This document shows positions 17,234 through 25,221 of a stretch of DNA of 36,511 nucleotides, one piece after another. How positions within the stretch are numbered: position 1 is the stretch's first letter; every line of letters starts with the position of its first letter. The DNA comes from CAYTTA01 sp964440655. GTDB lineage: Bacteria > Bacteroidota > Rhodothermia > Balneolales > Balneolaceae. The translations under genes and the position numbers were made by a program. The notes beneath the pieces were generated by a model, which was not told the origin of the DNA, did no database searches, and saw only the letters and a list, made by a program, of their open reading frames with translations. The stretch covers positions 1 through 36,511 of the forward strand of contig CAYTTA010000019.1 in assembly GCA_964440655.1 (NCBI GenBank), in the 5' to 3' direction.

Positions 17234-18043
17234 CTATTCCCCCTTCTCCTCATCCCAGCCCGGAAGCGAGAGGCTTTTGCGAAAATCTTCCAGCATCTGC
17301 CGGGCCGAACGGACTACCGCTTCACGCTCGCTCTCCAGCCGGTATTCCCCGGGGCGAAGCGTCTCATCCACACGGAAAACCACCGGGATTTCAGGAGCCA
17401 CTCTCTTCCTCAGTTCCTCCAGATGGGGAAGATCCTTCTCCGATACCCGGAGTACCGGATGGGTCGCCTCGTCGAGCCGCTGCAGGAGCGGAGCGAGCTC
17501 GTTCTCCAGGTGGCTACGTCCGGCAGGACCGGAATCGAACCGCTCCAGTATCTTCTCTGAAATATCAAATGCGAGATCAAGAAGTCCCGGATCCAGAAGA
17601 CGTGCACGCTCCTTCCACTCCGCCACGGCTCCGGAGACCCCCTCCTCCAGGGCTGCGGAGATGCGACCGGCTTCCTCCACGCCCTGATCGAAACCCGTTT
17701 TCACACCCTCCTCTTTTCCCAGTCGGTAGACCTCCTGGCAGGTCTTTTCCATTTTTTCCCGCCACTCCCGCTCCTTCTCCTCAAGCAGCCGGTCCACCTC
17801 CTCCCGGCTGAACCGTTTTTCCGAAGCTGTCTCCTCTCCCGGCTGCCCGCGGCCGGCACCGGCAGGGAATCCGTCATCTGCTCCGGTGCGAGCGCCTGCC
17901 GTCTCCCCGCCCGCTCCGATCCGCTCTTCGTCCACAAGGGAGACCCCGGACTCTTCATCCCGGAAGATCATGTCGTAGCTCAGCCGGGTAACCTCCTTGC
18001 CGAGCCAGCGGATATCGCGATCATTCAGAATCTTGCGCTTCAT
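17234..18043 (-). CDS. fliH: Flagellar export ATPase regulator FliH
   Basis: A 269-residue FliH/YscL-family stator of the export ATPase. There is a charged N-terminal part, a Gly/Ala-rich linker, a long coiled coil (FSREEVDRLLEEKEREWREK), and the globular C-terminal domain (LLDLAFDISEKILERFDSGP; VFRVDETLRPGEYRLES). FliH binds FliI and anchors it at the C ring. It lies between fliG and fliI, 6 bp after the fliG stop. N-terminal sequence is not conserved in this family; the call rests on the C-terminal domain and position. Confidence 0.87.
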   Translation of the reverse strand: MKRKILNDRDIRWLGKEVTRLSYDMIFRDEESGVSLVDEERIGAGGETAGARTGADDGFPAGAGRGQPGEETASEKRFSREEVDRLLEEKEREWREKMEKTCQEVYRLGKEEGVKTGFDQGVEEAGRISAALEEGVSGAVAEWKERARLLDPGLLDLAFDISEKILERFDSGPAGRSHLENELAPLLQRLDEATHPVLRVSEKDLPHLEELRKRVAPEIPVVFRVDETLRPGEYRLESEREAVVRSARQMLEDFRKSLSLPGWDEEKGE

Positions 18044-18049
18044 CGGCGT

Positions 18050-19102
18050 CTACTCCACCACCTCTTCTTTATCCATCTTTCGTGTGGTAATCTCGCCCTC
18101 CTCTTCAAGCTGCTTGATCTTGCGGATGATGCGCTGCTGAGCCTCCTTCACATCCTTTATCGGAACCGGACCGAGCGCCTCCATGTCCTCCTGGAGCATC
18201 GTTGCCGCCCGGGTGGACATGTTGTTGAGGAACTTGTAGGTGAGCTCCCGGCTCACACCCTTGAGGCCCATCACAAGGTCCGCCTTATCCATTTCGTTGA
18301 TGATCACCTGGACCGTTCGGTCGTCGAAATGGACAATGTCCTCGAACAGAAGCATCTGCTCCTTGATCTCGTCGGCCAGCTGAGCATTTCTTTTTTCGAT
18401 GCGGTCCAGAATGTTCCGCTCAACCGAGATGTCCGCTTCGTTGAGGATCTGTGCCACCGTCTTGGTCCCACTCTTCACACGGTCTTTCATGGCGTGCATG
18501 CCGCCCATCTGCTCACGGATCACCTCTTCGATCTCCTCGATCACCTCGGTCGAGATCTTGTCCATCGACGCAAGCCGGTAGATGATCTCTTCCTGAAGAT
18601 CCTCATCCAGGTGAGAGAGGATTTCGGACGACTTGTCGATATCGAGCTGTGAAAAGATCAGCGCGGCAACCTGCGGATGCTCATTCTGAATGAACCCGGT
18701 GATCTGGCTCACCTTTCCGGCCTGGAACTCCTCGAAGATGGAAGAGGTCCCCGTCTCTTCTCTCAGTTTCTCGAGCAGCCTCTGGGCATCGAGATCCCCG
18801 CCCAGCATGTTCAGAAGCTTTTCGGCATACTCAATCCCCCCCTCCAGGAGATACTTTTTCGCCTCGATCGCCTTGTAAAACTCACCGAGCACCACTTCGG
18901 CTTCGGCGGGCGAAACACTCTGGAGCCGCAGGATCTCCATGGTGATCTCCTCCACCTCCCGCTCCTCCATGTGCATCAGGATCTTGGCGGCGGAGGGGGC
19001 TCCTACCGTAATAAGGAAGATCGCCGCTTTCCGGATGCCGGAGAGCTGGTTCGAAACTACCTCCATCCCCTCTTCTTTCGTTTCGTTCTGCTCGTTCGTC
19101 AT
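18050..19102 (-). CDS. fliG: Flagellar motor switch protein FliG
   Basis: A 350-residue rotor protein linking the MS ring to the C ring and contacting MotA. The N-terminal domain begins LSGIRKAAIFLITVGAPSAA. The middle domain contains the NEHPQ motif (FIQNEHPQVAALIFSQLD). The C-terminal domain holds the charged torque helix (FDDRTVQVIINEMDKADLVM) and the family segment NNMSTRAATMLQEDMEALGP. The ATG overlaps the fliF stop by 4 nt; an internal ATG (MEVVSNQ) is possible but would shorten the N-terminus. All expected domains are present. Confidence 0.96.
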   Translation of the reverse strand: MTNEQNETKEEGMEVVSNQLSGIRKAAIFLITVGAPSAAKILMHMEEREVEEITMEILRLQSVSPAEAEVVLGEFYKAIEAKKYLLEGGIEYAEKLLNMLGGDLDAQRLLEKLREETGTSSIFEEFQAGKVSQITGFIQNEHPQVAALIFSQLDIDKSSEILSHLDEDLQEEIIYRLASMDKISTEVIEEIEEVIREQMGGMHAMKDRVKSGTKTVAQILNEADISVERNILDRIEKRNAQLADEIKEQMLLFEDIVHFDDRTVQVIINEMDKADLVMGLKGVSRELTYKFLNNMSTRAATMLQEDMEALGPVPIKDVKEAQQRIIRKIKQLEEEGEITTRKMDKEEVVE

Positions 19103-20733
19103 GCTCCGTTTCTTGTTCGGTCCAGGGATATGATGGCGCGCATCACCTGTGCGGTCTCCGGGGCATGGCTGTCTATATACTCCTTGACCGCATCCAGCAT
19201 CGAGCGCTCCTGACCGATCAGCCTGCTCTGGGCCTGACCGGTCAGCTTGTAATCGATAATGTCATCCAGGGGGTCCTCCTCCTCTTCACTCTCAGTAACC
19301 GCCACCGGAACATCGGAGACATCGTAGCCGGGGAAGCCGACCATCACCTCGGTGGATCCCCGTTCCATTCGCCGTCGGATGCCGGCTATGAGGACGACAA
19401 TGGCGGCGAAGGAGGCCGCGACCAGAATCCACCGGATCACTTCACTCCAGGGAGTGGGCATCGGAGTCGGCTCCCAGGTTGCCGGATCATAGAACTCCAG
19501 CTGGGTGATCGTCAGCTCATCCCCCCGCTGCGGCTGCATCCCCAATGCCACTCGAACCACCTCTGCAAATTCATCCAGCTCCTCCGGAGACCATGGTTCA
19601 CTGACACGGATCTCCCCGCCCTGCTCACCTGTCCGGACCGTCTGTTTGTAGTTGACCAGAACCGATGCACTCACTCTGGAGAGCTGCCCCTGGGTCCGTT
19701 CAAATACCTCCCGGGTGCGCGTGAAGTCGTAGTTGCGCACCTGCACGGTCGATTCATTCCCCTGGTTCATGGTCACCACCGTCTCACCCCGCTGGTTGAG
19801 CGGGGTGAACTCGTCGATCGGAACCAGATCGAGTGTCTCCTGGTTGCCTGTCTCGGTTCTCCTCTCCTCGGAGACGATTGTGCGGCTGTCGGGATCGACC
19901 AGCTCCGACTCCCGGATCAGCCGGTCAAAGTTGTGTTCGGTGGAGACGCGGAGTATGCTGTTCCCGGGACCCAGTACACGGTCCAGCATCGACTGTCCCC
20001 GATCGGTCAGGTAAGCCTCCATCTGCTGCTGAAGCTGCATCTGCAACGAACCCGATGCGAATTCAGGCGAATTCTCCGCACCGGAAGACAACCGGTTGCC
20101 CAGCTGGTCAAGCACGGTGACGGAGGAGGGATCGAGTCCCTCGACGCTACCGGAGATGAGGGCGATCATCCCTTCGATCTGCTTCGGGGTGAGCTGCTTC
20201 CCCCGGGCCAGTTTCACGATGACCGATGCCGATGCCTGGACCGAGGTCTCCCGGAAAGGGCTCCGTTCAGGCAGAACCAGATGAACCCGGGAGGATTCAA
20301 CCTGATCAAGAGAGTTGATCGAGCGTGCCAGCTCCCCCTCGAGGGCCCTCTTGCGGTTGATCTGCTGCATGAAATCGGTCATCCCCAGCGCGTTCTCATC
20401 AAAAAGCTCATAGCCCAGAACATCGCTTCTACCGATCCCTTCTGCTGCCAGATGGAGTCTCAGCTCGGGGACTTTTTCCCCCGGCACATAGAGAGCGCGT
20501 CCTCCATTCTCCAGCCGGTAGGGGATGTTCTGATCCTCCAGCACCTGAATCACCTCCTGAGCCGACTCCGGTGGAAGATTGCCGAAAAGCAGTGTGTAGT
20601 CCGGCTTGAAGGTCCACCAGAACAGCACACCCATCACCAGAACAGTCGAAATCATCAGACCGGCAAACAGGGTGCGCTGAGGCAGACTCAGCGGGCGGAG
20701 AAAGTTCTTGATACCCTCAACGAATCGGTTCAT
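19099..20733 (-). CDS. fliF: Flagellar MS-ring protein FliF
   Basis: A 544-residue MS-ring subunit with an N-terminal membrane helix (about 22-42), ring-building motifs (FKPDYTLLFGNLPPESAQEV; LEGELARSINSLDQVESSRV, HLVLPERSPF), a large periplasmic part, and a second membrane helix near 437-455. The C-terminal tail (near 515-540) supplies the FliG-binding segment. FliF is the base on which the switch and export gate are built. It follows fliE by 12 bp and overlaps fliG by 4 nt. Length and motifs are normal. Confidence 0.96.
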   Translation of the reverse strand: MNRFVEGIKNFLRPLSLPQRTLFAGLMISTVLVMGVLFWWTFKPDYTLLFGNLPPESAQEVIQVLEDQNIPYRLENGGRALYVPGEKVPELRLHLAAEGIGRSDVLGYELFDENALGMTDFMQQINRKRALEGELARSINSLDQVESSRVHLVLPERSPFRETSVQASASVIVKLARGKQLTPKQIEGMIALISGSVEGLDPSSVTVLDQLGNRLSSGAENSPEFASGSLQMQLQQQMEAYLTDRGQSMLDRVLGPGNSILRVSTEHNFDRLIRESELVDPDSRTIVSEERRTETGNQETLDLVPIDEFTPLNQRGETVVTMNQGNESTVQVRNYDFTRTREVFERTQGQLSRVSASVLVNYKQTVRTGEQGGEIRVSEPWSPEELDEFAEVVRVALGMQPQRGDELTITQLEFYDPATWEPTPMPTPWSEVIRWILVAASFAAIVVLIAGIRRRMERGSTEVMVGFPGYDVSDVPVAVTESEEEEDPLDDIIDYKLTGQAQSRLIGQERSMLDAVKEYIDSHAPETAQVMRAIISLDRTRNGA

Positions 20734-20745
20734 CGGATCCCGTTA

Positions 20746-21066
20746 TCAGATTTGCATGCGGCTCAGTTCGTACCAGGTCTCGATCGCCTTGTTGCGGATC
20801 TCCACCATCAACTGAAAGCTGACCTGAGCCCGCTGCATGGAGATCATCACCTCGTGGACACTGTCGGTCTCGCCGGCGATGAAGGCCTCAATACTCTGAT
20901 CAGAGGCTTTCATCGTCTGATCCACCCGTTCAACCGCCCTGGAGAGCATCTCTGAAAAGGAGATCTCCTCTCCGGAAGCCACCCCGGCAGAGCGCTCCGC
21001 TCTCTGGCGGCCAAAGTCGAGTTCAAGGGGTCGTTGCAGATTGAGTTCAACCGGATCGGTCATCAT
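20746..21066 (-). CDS. fliE: Flagellar rod/MS-ring junction protein FliE
   Basis: A 106-residue protein. The C-terminal helices contain SFSEMLSRAVERVDQTMKAS, HEVMISMQRAQVSFQLMVEI and RNKAIETWYELSRMQ, matching FliE (xNxAVxAYxEIMRMQI). FliE joins the MS ring to the proximal rod and is an early export substrate. The ATG at 21066 has an AGGAG ribosome site. It lies between flgC and fliF as is standard. Confidence 0.93.
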   Translation of the reverse strand: MMTDPVELNLQRPLELDFGRQRAERSAGVASGEEISFSEMLSRAVERVDQTMKASDQSIEAFIAGETDSVHEVMISMQRAQVSFQLMVEIRNKAIETWYELSRMQI

Positions 21067-21088
21067 TGTTATCTCCTGTCCTTCAGAT

Positions 21089-21589
21089 TCAGATCTCCAT
21101 AGATCGTTTGATGATCTCTTTTTCGGCCTGCACCACGCTCAGGTTCGCCTCATAGAGCCGGTTGGCACTCACAAGACGGGTCATCTCCTGAACCAGATCC
21201 ACGTCGGGATAGCGCACCATCCCGTTCTCGTCGGCATCCGGGTGGGCCGGGTCATATTCATAGCGGTAGCTGGCAGAACCGGCCACCTCGTAGGCAGGCC
21301 CGAGCCCACGTACCGGATCAGGACTGGACAGCACCGCCCCGGAGCGCTGCAGATGACGCTCATCGGTTGTCTTCAGGGTGGTGAGACTCTGGATGAAGAC
21401 ATTGCGGAACGGTTCAAATCCGGGGGCAGAGGTATCCACCCGCTGCACGTGATATTCATTGACCGAACCGGCAGGCGCCGTGGTGCCGGCATTGGCAATG
21501 TTCCGGGCTGCAACGGAGATTTTTTCCCGCTGAACGGTCAACCCCTGCAGAGCGGTCTGGAATGTGGAAAAGAGTCTGTCGGGCAGCAT
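21089..21589 (-). CDS. flgC: Proximal rod protein FlgC
   Basis: A 166-residue rod subunit. The N-terminal motif (QTALQGLTVQREKISVAARN, IANAGTT) and the signature HPDADENGMVRYPDVDLVQE, followed by MTRLVSANRLYEANLSVVQA, are typical of FlgC. Compared with the usual 135-150 residues it is slightly long, with extra residues in the middle domain. It follows flgB by three bases and precedes fliE by 22 bp. Confidence 0.95.
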   Translation of the reverse strand: MLPDRLFSTFQTALQGLTVQREKISVAARNIANAGTTAPAGSVNEYHVQRVDTSAPGFEPFRNVFIQSLTTLKTTDERHLQRSGAVLSSPDPVRGLGPAYEVAGSASYRYEYDPAHPDADENGMVRYPDVDLVQEMTRLVSANRLYEANLSVVQAEKEIIKRSMEI

Positions 21590-21592
21590 GAT

Positions 21593-21958
21593 CTATCGAT
21601 TGATTCCGGTTATTCCCGTTCGGAGCAGATCAAAATGGTGGCGCAACGACCGGGTGACCAGGTTGACCCGGATCTGGGTGTCGGCCATCTCCAGCAGCTC
21701 CTGCTCCAGATCCACCGGATCCTCGCCAAGATGGATCGAGGGATTCACCCTCGTCATGCCTCGAACCCCTTCCCTCGCCCGGACTCTCTGCAGCTCCTCT
21801 TCAAAGTGGACCGACTTCCGGCTGTACCCCGGTGTATCGGCGTTCGCGACATTGGCCGCTGTGATCCTCTGCCGCAATGTGTAGACATCCATCGCACGGC
21901 CAAGCAGCTGACTGTGGCTGCTGTCGATCAGTTTCATTGGTCCGGTAATGCCTTCCAT
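21593..21958 (-). CDS. flgB: Proximal rod protein FlgB
   Basis: A 121-residue rod subunit and first gene of the long leftward operon. MDVYTLRQRITAANVANADT followed by PGYSRKSVHFEEEL matches the FlgB N-terminal motif, and the C-terminal helix contains the MADTQIRVNLVTRSLRHHFD segment. The ATG at 21958 was chosen over a TTG at 21967; an internal ATG at 21928 (MKLIDS) is also possible. No strong ribosome site is seen. A sigma-54 promoter lies about 65-80 bp upstream of the start. Confidence 0.93.
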   Translation of the reverse strand: MEGITGPMKLIDSSHSQLLGRAMDVYTLRQRITAANVANADTPGYSRKSVHFEEELQRVRAREGVRGMTRVNPSIHLGEDPVDLEQELLEMADTQIRVNLVTRSLRHHFDLLRTGITGINR

Positions 21959-22021
21959 GACACACAATTGTTGGTTTTAACGGGTATTTCCGGAGCAGAC
22001 GGCCCCGGGCATTTTTCAGTT

Positions 22022-22037
22022 TGCAATAGTTGTGCCA
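22022..22037 (-). promoter_or_regulatory. Sigma-54 (-24/-12) promoter of the flagellar operon
   Basis: On the - strand the sequence TGGCACAACTATTGCA matches the sigma-54 consensus TGGCAC-N5-TTGCA at every conserved base, with exactly 10 bases between the GG and GC doublets. The inferred transcription start is near 22011, giving a leader of about 50 nt before flgB. Sigma-54 promoters need an NtrC-type activator, which is not in this window; in flagellar systems this is typically FlrC, FleR or FlgR. Confidence 0.85.
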
Positions 22038-22232
22038 CACCGGATTTTTATTGATTATGAGGCAAATAGCTCTGCAGAGTACCTGCACGGGGATCCGGGG
22101 CCAGTCGACTGAAGTGAACAAATGACCGGAGGCAGGCAAATTTTTCCACAATCCCGACGGGCGGCCTGGAACGATTTAAGGTCGAAGCCGCCGGGCTGAT
22201 AATACCGTATAGCAAATGCATTAGAGTTGTCC

Positions 22233-22270
22233 TTGCAGGTCTGAGCCAGAGTTGCAGGTCTGAACCAGAA
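22233..22270. promoter_or_regulatory. 19-bp tandem repeat upstream of the sigma-54 promoter, candidate enhancer
   Basis: Two adjacent 19-bp units, TTGCAGGTCTGAGCCAGAG and TTGCAGGTCTGAACCAGAA, differ at two positions. They lie about 220-260 bp upstream of the predicted sigma-54 transcription start, a plausible distance for paired activator sites. The remaining 21968-22460 interval shows no convincing gene. Confidence 0.45.
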
Positions 22271-22408
22271 CAATGTCACCCGTCGGAGTCCGGCCATTCA
22301 CGGCAGGGAACATCCGATTCCATTTCCGGAAGCTGCAGAACCGTTCTTCCGGAGGCGGATCCGGTCATCCAGAAAGCGACCGGCGATCTCCCTAACACCA
22401 CCCTTTTT

Positions 22409-22424
22409 AATGATTTATATCATT
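22409..22424. promoter_or_regulatory. Inverted repeat upstream of the PAS kinase gene, FNR-like core
   Basis: AATGAT-TTAT-ATCATT is a perfect inverted repeat centred about 45 bp upstream of the TTG start at 22461. Its core TGAT-N4-ATCA resembles the FNR-family site TTGAT-N4-ATCAA, with one mismatch per half-site. A Crp/Fnr-type gene is in the same window. Binding is inferred only. Confidence 0.35.
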
Positions 22425-22460
22425 TACTGATTGAACATCATTTCGGAGGAAGGTATCCCC

Positions 22461-23600
22461 TTGAATGAGCTGCAACGCATCCTTTCCGACATCCCTGACC
22501 CCATTTTCATTATCGGGGAGAAGGGGGAGGTGACACTGGCCAATGAGGCGGCCCTGAACAGATCGGGAAAAAAGAATCCTGTCGGTACCTCCCTAAGTGA
22601 TCTGATCTATCTTGCCGATGAAACACCGGGGCTCCGGCCGGCATGGTTCTGCAAAGAGTGGCTGGACGCCCACTACATGCCTTTTCAGTGGGCCGGTACA
22701 CGCTACACCCGGGTGGTCTTGCAAAAACGGAAGAATGTTCCCGGCCGGATGACCCTGCAGATCGTCCGGGATCTGATCGATGTGCTTCTGAACCGGCTCC
22801 GCTCGCCCCTGACAGGAATCCAGGGCTATACCGAGCTTATCCACGGCAGTCCGGACACCCATATCGGGCAGGAGCGGGAAAAAGGGATGTATGCTCCCGG
22901 GCCCGGGAAGGATCCTGATATTGCGGATAAGAAAAATATGGAAGGGCGGGAAGGAGGCAGGGAGGGGCGGCATGGTGAGGATTATCATGCTGCAGGGCGG
23001 AAGGAAAGCAGGGAGGGGCGTCACGATGACCGGCGGCAGAAAGAACGGAATCCGCATCCCACTCCGTGGCATGTGAAAGTGAACGAAGGGGTCCAGCAGC
23101 TCTTCGACATCCTGGACGACCTGGAACAGTTCCATCAGATTCTTACCCGACCCGACGGCACCCAGACTTCCTATCGCACCTCCCCGGCCGATATGATCCG
23201 CAGGATTTCACTCACTCTTTCACAGAGAGACCGCCAGCGGATCAGGTATATTCCGGATCGTATGGACCATTACCTGAACTGTCATCCGGATCTGCTTCAA
23301 ACCATTCTCTTGATTCTTATCCAAAACGCGGTGGATAATACGGCGGGAAGCGACACCCCCATTCTTCTCACCACCCCCGCTCCCAATGCCATCCGTATTA
23401 CGAACCGCGGTCCGGCCATTCCACAGGCAGTCCTTGACCGACTTTATTTTCCCTTTGTCACCACGAAATCAAATAAACTGGGACTGGGACTGACGATCGC
23501 ACAAATTCTGGCCAGTCAGCAACACGCCCTGCTCTATCTGACACAGAACAGTTCGAAGGAGGGGGTCTCTTTCACTCTTCAGATGCCGCCGGAAAATTGA
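22461..23600 (+). CDS. FlrB/NtrB-like PAS histidine kinase with Asn in place of the phospho-histidine
   Basis: A 379-residue cytoplasmic protein (protein A). It has a PAS domain (about 1-90, starting NELQRILSDIPDPIFII), a DHp helix (LLNRLRSPLTGIQGYTELI) and a C-terminal HATPase. The catalytic His is Asn at codon 111 (AAC, 22791-22793). An insertion of about 75 charged low-complexity residues (about 132-207) separates the two DHp helices. The N-box (LIQNAVDNT), F-box (FPFVTTK) and G2 (GLGLTIAQ) are kept, but G1 reads NRGPAIP instead of DxGPGIP. The TTG at 22461 is chosen for its GGAGGAAGG site 7 nt upstream. It is divergent from the flagellar operon, so it is probably the FlrB-like regulator, altered or working with another subunit. 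Confidence 0.75.
   Translation: MNELQRILSDIPDPIFIIGEKGEVTLANEAALNRSGKKNPVGTSLSDLIYLADETPGLRPAWFCKEWLDAHYMPFQWAGTRYTRVVLQKRKNVPGRMTLQIVRDLIDVLLNRLRSPLTGIQGYTELIHGSPDTHIGQEREKGMYAPGPGKDPDIADKKNMEGREGGREGRHGEDYHAAGRKESREGRHDDRRQKERNPHPTPWHVKVNEGVQQLFDILDDLEQFHQILTRPDGTQTSYRTSPADMIRRISLTLSQRDRQRIRYIPDRMDHYLNCHPDLLQTILLILIQNAVDNTAGSDTPILLTTPAPNAIRITNRGPAIPQAVLDRLYFPFVTTKSNKLGLGLTIAQILASQQHALLYLTQNSSKEGVSFTLQMPPEN
22944..23025 (+). repeat. Duplicated G/A-rich segment inside the kinase insertion
   Basis: Positions 22944-22974 and 22995-23025 are near-identical G/A-rich segments of about 31 bases (GGGCGG, AAGGA and GCAGGGAGGGGCG in both). They encode the repetitive Arg/Glu/Gly part of the DHp insertion, which suggests the insertion grew by local duplication. 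Confidence 0.7.
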
Positions 23601-23642
23601 TTCTGCAGAGAGGGGATGAAGTAACCGGCTGGAAGAAGGGAC

Positions 23643-24902
23643 TCAGCCGACCCCCATCAGCAGCTCTTTCAGCCTCCGGTAGCTGTTTACATCTTTCATG
23701 ACGACGGGGACCCCCTGGCGCCGGAAGTTATCCAGCTGCTCCCCTTCAAGCTGATGACCTGTATAGAGGATGATCCGTATTCCGTCCCACTCCGGATTTT
23801 CCCGGATCGAACGAAGCACCCTCTCCCCCGAAGCATCGGGCAGCGTCAGATCCAGTATGACAGCATCGACCTCCTCCTCCGCCAGCATCCGCAATGTCTC
23901 TTTTGCCGAATCCGCTGTATGGATAGTTCCAATGGAGAACCCGAGGTACTCCCTGAGAGCCGTACTGTGAAGGGAATTGTCATCAACCAGCAGAACGGAA
24001 CGGGGTGGTTCATGCACCGGATCCCCTGCTTCTCCGTGTTGCGGTGAATCCACCCCCACCGCATTCTGATTCTCCCTGTTGAGTAACAGGTGGTTCGGTG
24101 CCTTCGGGGACGCCCATTGGAGATCCACCGGGTGCACGAAGGTGAAGATGGTTCCCCCCTCCGGTCTGTTCCTCACGGTAATCTCCCCTTCCAGAAGACG
24201 TGCAGCCTGACGCGCAATGAAGAGTCCAAGACCGGTCCCCGGATAGGTCGCGGCAGTCCCATTCTCCAGTTTCCGGAAACTCTTGAAGATCTCCTCCTGT
24301 TTCTCCACCGGAATTCCGCTGCCGGAATCAAAAACACTAACTTCAAGATCCCCTCTCTCCTCATTCACCGGGCAGAACTCCACCCTGACCCGAACCTCCC
24401 CTCCGGAAGAGAATTTGAATGCATTAGAGAGCAGATTTATGAGAATGAGCCTGATACGGAACCGGTCGGTCCGGATGCGTCCGATCCCTTCGTCGGCCTG
24501 CCATGTGAGAGTGATCTTTCCGGACGAGAGATAGGGGTAGAAGAGCTCTTCCATCTCATGGCGAATCTCCTCCAGGCAGATCCAGCTCCTTTCGATACGG
24601 ACCTTTTCGGAGGCCGCTTCCGACAGAGTGAGGATCTCGTTGATGGTCTGGAGCATCCCGTTGCCGATCCGCCCGATTTTGTCCGCGATCTCCTGCACCT
24701 GAGCGTTGCTTCCGCCATCCTGCTGCTCTTTCAGCAGCTGGCTGAGAAGAACGATGGAGCTGATGGGTGTCCGCAGTTCATGGCTGAGCACCGCAACAAG
24801 CCCGGTCTGCTCCGTACTGCCCCACTCTATAATCCGTTCCGACTCGGTGAGCCGGACCGGATCTTCTGTTCGTGTTCCGGTTGTGTCGTCCTGTCTGCTC
24901 AT
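23643..24902 (-). CDS. Hybrid histidine kinase with C-terminal receiver domain
   Basis: A 419-residue soluble protein with no sensor or membrane region. The H-box (VAVLSHELRTPISSIVLLSQ) has His at residue 41. The HATPase has an N-box (LINLLSNAFKF), G1 (VFDSGSGIP) and G2 (PGTGLGLFIARQ), all intact. A C-terminal receiver follows, with the acidic pair (LLVDDN), the phospho-acceptor Asp (VILDLTLPD) and the conserved Lys (VVMKD). Being hybrid, it needs a His-containing phosphotransfer partner; the neighbouring protein B (25222-26187) is a candidate. The ATG at 24902 was chosen over a GTG two codons upstream. It converges with protein A, leaving only 42 bp between them. Confidence 0.88.
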   Translation of the reverse strand: MSRQDDTTGTRTEDPVRLTESERIIEWGSTEQTGLVAVLSHELRTPISSIVLLSQLLKEQQDGGSNAQVQEIADKIGRIGNGMLQTINEILTLSEAASEKVRIERSWICLEEIRHEMEELFYPYLSSGKITLTWQADEGIGRIRTDRFRIRLILINLLSNAFKFSSGGEVRVRVEFCPVNEERGDLEVSVFDSGSGIPVEKQEEIFKSFRKLENGTAATYPGTGLGLFIARQAARLLEGEITVRNRPEGGTIFTFVHPVDLQWASPKAPNHLLLNRENQNAVGVDSPQHGEAGDPVHEPPRSVLLVDDNSLHSTALREYLGFSIGTIHTADSAKETLRMLAEEEVDAVILDLTLPDASGERVLRSIRENPEWDGIRIILYTGHQLEGEQLDNFRRQGVPVVMKDVNSYRRLKELLMGVG

Positions 24903-25221
24903 TTCCACAGATCCGCATTTTGAATGTTGACGAACCTACCGTATCCCATTGCCACGCATATCGTTAGCAACACCTTCAAGCCATAACGGCCTCTTCTCTT
25001 CAGGAAAGCGCTTTTCCCGGGTGGACCAAGAATAGGTAAAAAAGGAGTCGTTTCAAACGCAGAGCCTCCGGCAGAGGATCTTCAGCCGGCAACGATCGGA
25101 AAATAACGGTCACCTGAAAAAAATGGATCGATCAAACATTAAGATTTTCTAATTTCATTAAAAATTTGCTACACTCTATCGGGTTGGTTCTGCTTATAAC
25201 TGCCGGGAAGGAAAAAACACG
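24903..25221. other. Divergent intergenic region between hybrid kinase and protein B
   Basis: About 320 bp without a gene. The part nearest protein B (25130-25200) is AT-rich and probably holds its promoter; TATAAC near 25195 is a possible -10 element, but no good -35 pairs with it. A TGGC and a TTGC on the - strand near 24965-24983 are two bases too far apart for sigma-54. Confidence 0.5.

Noticed and set aside
22055..22297. An 80-residue open frame on the - strand in the flgB promoter region
   Set aside because: It overlaps the sigma-54 promoter and the 19-bp repeats, has no ribosome site and has no recognisable features.
24965..24983. Second sigma-54 promoter upstream of the hybrid kinase
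   Set aside because: TGGC and TTGC are present on the - strand, but the GG to GC distance is 12 bases rather than 10.
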